Shown here: one piece after another, positions 13,090 to 13,776 of the stretch | Position numbering within the stretch: the first letter of the stretch is position 1 | Layout of the letters: the number at the start of each line of letters is the position of its first letter | Assembly: GCA_011170385.1 (NCBI GenBank) | Contig: DUFE01000045.1 | Coordinates: 1-13,776 of the forward strand | Direction of reading: 5' to 3' | DNA length: 13,776 nucleotides | DNA from: Dehalococcoidia bacterium | Lineage (GTDB): Bacteria; Chloroflexota; Dehalococcoidia; Dehalococcoidales; W693 | The notes under the pieces: generated by a model | Seen by the model: only the letters and a program-made list of their open reading frames with translations | Told to the model about the DNA's origin: nothing | Database searches by the model: none | Made by a program: the position numbers and the translations under genes

Positions 13090-13776
13090 TTAGGCGGTCA
13101 GGTCGGAGATCATCTCTCGTACTAGTTTTATCGCTTCGGGGTGCCGCATAACCATAACGTCGCCGCCGGAAAGAAACAGGAGCATCGCCGATATCGCTTC
13201 CATCAGGATGCCCCGCTTTTTAATATCGCCCAGATTAGGGTCGTCTTCTTCCGGCATATATACCTCTTTAGTCTTCCAGGTTTCTTTGGCGATATTGCAT
13301 ATTATCGGCAGCTGCAGTTTGTCATCATGCTGTGTAAGAGCCGCCATCCTTATTCTCTCCATCACCGAATAGCAATACTCGATACCGTATCCGATACTGC
13401 TTACGGTAGGATCCATTATAATCTGCTTTTCAGTGACGCCCAGGTTATTGAGAAGTATATTGAGTTGTTTGGCAAGGTTTATATCTATCGGCGAAGAGGC
13501 GATTACGGTATGCTTGTAGCCGATTGCCGAGGCGGCTATTTTTTTGTAGTCACCCTCCTCCAGGGGTCCGATTATCAGGCTTTTGTCCTGGCAGACCTCG
13601 CATACCTCCTTGAGCACTTCCGTATCCTTCTCATGATTGGCTGTGCCCCATATGATCAGGGGAACGTCTATGGCGTCGGCTACTTTTTTGACAGTAGCGG
13701 CTGCTTCTTCGGAGCTTCGGTCGAGTCCGTTGGGATCGGTGCTGGTAAGTTGCAGGCAAATTATCTCGGCGCCATA
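13090..13776 (-). CDS. acsD: Corrinoid iron-sulfur protein, small subunit, N-terminus missing
   Basis: The reading frame runs off the right edge at 13776, where the first codon seen is TAT; 228 residues and the TAA stop (13090-13092) are present. About 90 N-terminal residues of the usual 310-320 are missing. A GTG at 13615-13617 is internal and not the start, since upstream codons still match the family: EIICLQLTSTDPNGLDRS and the EEAAATVKKV helix, followed by DVPLIIWGTANHEKD. Further typical blocks are IIMDPTVSSIGYGIEYCYSV and the C-terminal ISAMLLFLSGGDVMVMRHPE. It is the TIM-barrel beta subunit that partners AcsC and helps to hold the corrinoid. A new promoter begins just behind it for perR and the other acs genes, and no clear terminator separates them. 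Confidence 0.93.
   Translation of the reverse strand, partial: YGAEIICLQLTSTDPNGLDRSSEEAAATVKKVADAIDVPLIIWGTANHEKDTEVLKEVCEVCQDKSLIIGPLEEGDYKKIAASAIGYKHTVIASSPIDINLAKQLNILLNNLGVTEKQIIMDPTVSSIGYGIEYCYSVMERIRMAALTQHDDKLQLPIICNIAKETWKTKEVYMPEEDDPNLGDIKKRGILMEAISAMLLFLSGGDVMVMRHPEAIKLVREMISDLTA

Noticed and set aside
13077..13090. AAAGGCCGGTCTTT behind acsD as a terminator
   Set aside because: It is an imperfect palindrome without a loop or a T-run, and overlaps the acsD stop.
13615..13617. GTG as start of a 175-residue acsD product
   Set aside because: The open frame continues to the window edge and the added residues match the AcsD family, so the gene is cut by the window, not short.

Overview
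The window most resembles a strictly anaerobic bacterium of the Chloroflexota, probably class Dehalococcoidia. This is inferred from gene content, not from a database search. The pointers are a bacterial Elp3 tail, a lipoprotein with a Thr-rich linker typical of that group, a riboswitch-controlled B12 importer, and a bacterial-type carbon monoxide dehydrogenase/acetyl-CoA synthase (CODH/ACS) locus. Coding density is high. No tRNA, rRNA, insertion sequence, phage gene or CRISPR array is visible.

Left part (1-3867). The end of an elp3 gene (+) converges on a small Cys-containing gene of unknown function (-). Bases 502-854 hold no ordinary gene. They hold back-to-back promoters, a cobalamin riboswitch, a five-codon reading frame whose Shine-Dalgarno (SD) sequence lies inside the riboswitch regulatory hairpin, and an intrinsic terminator. 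Downstream lies btuF-btuC-btuD, a corrinoid ABC importer.

Middle (3885-4304). A thioredoxin gene (-) has its own near-consensus promoter.

Right part (4305-13776, all on the minus strand). Read in the direction of transcription this is acsD (cut by the window end), a perR-type regulator, acsA/cooS, acsB, a radical SAM/SPASM gene, acsC, acsE and a DUF3786 gene. It encodes the carbonyl branch and terminal methyl transfer of the Wood-Ljungdahl pathway. AcsE moves the methyl group from methyl-tetrahydrofolate to the cobalt of the AcsC/AcsD corrinoid iron-sulfur protein (CFeSP). AcsA reduces CO2 to CO at a Ni-Fe-S centre. AcsB joins methyl, CO and CoA at its Ni-Ni-Fe4S4 A-cluster. All metal ligands that I could check in AcsA, AcsB, AcsC and AcsE are present. 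A perfect -35/-10 promoter overlapped on its downstream side by a PerR-like box stands before perR, and no terminator separates perR from acsA. The whole operon may therefore answer to a peroxide/metal-sensing repressor.

The two halves fit together: the importer supplies the corrinoid that the CFeSP needs. The least explained parts are the radical SAM gene set between acsB and acsC, the DUF3786 gene behind acsE, and the riboswitch/micro-ORF/terminator arrangement.
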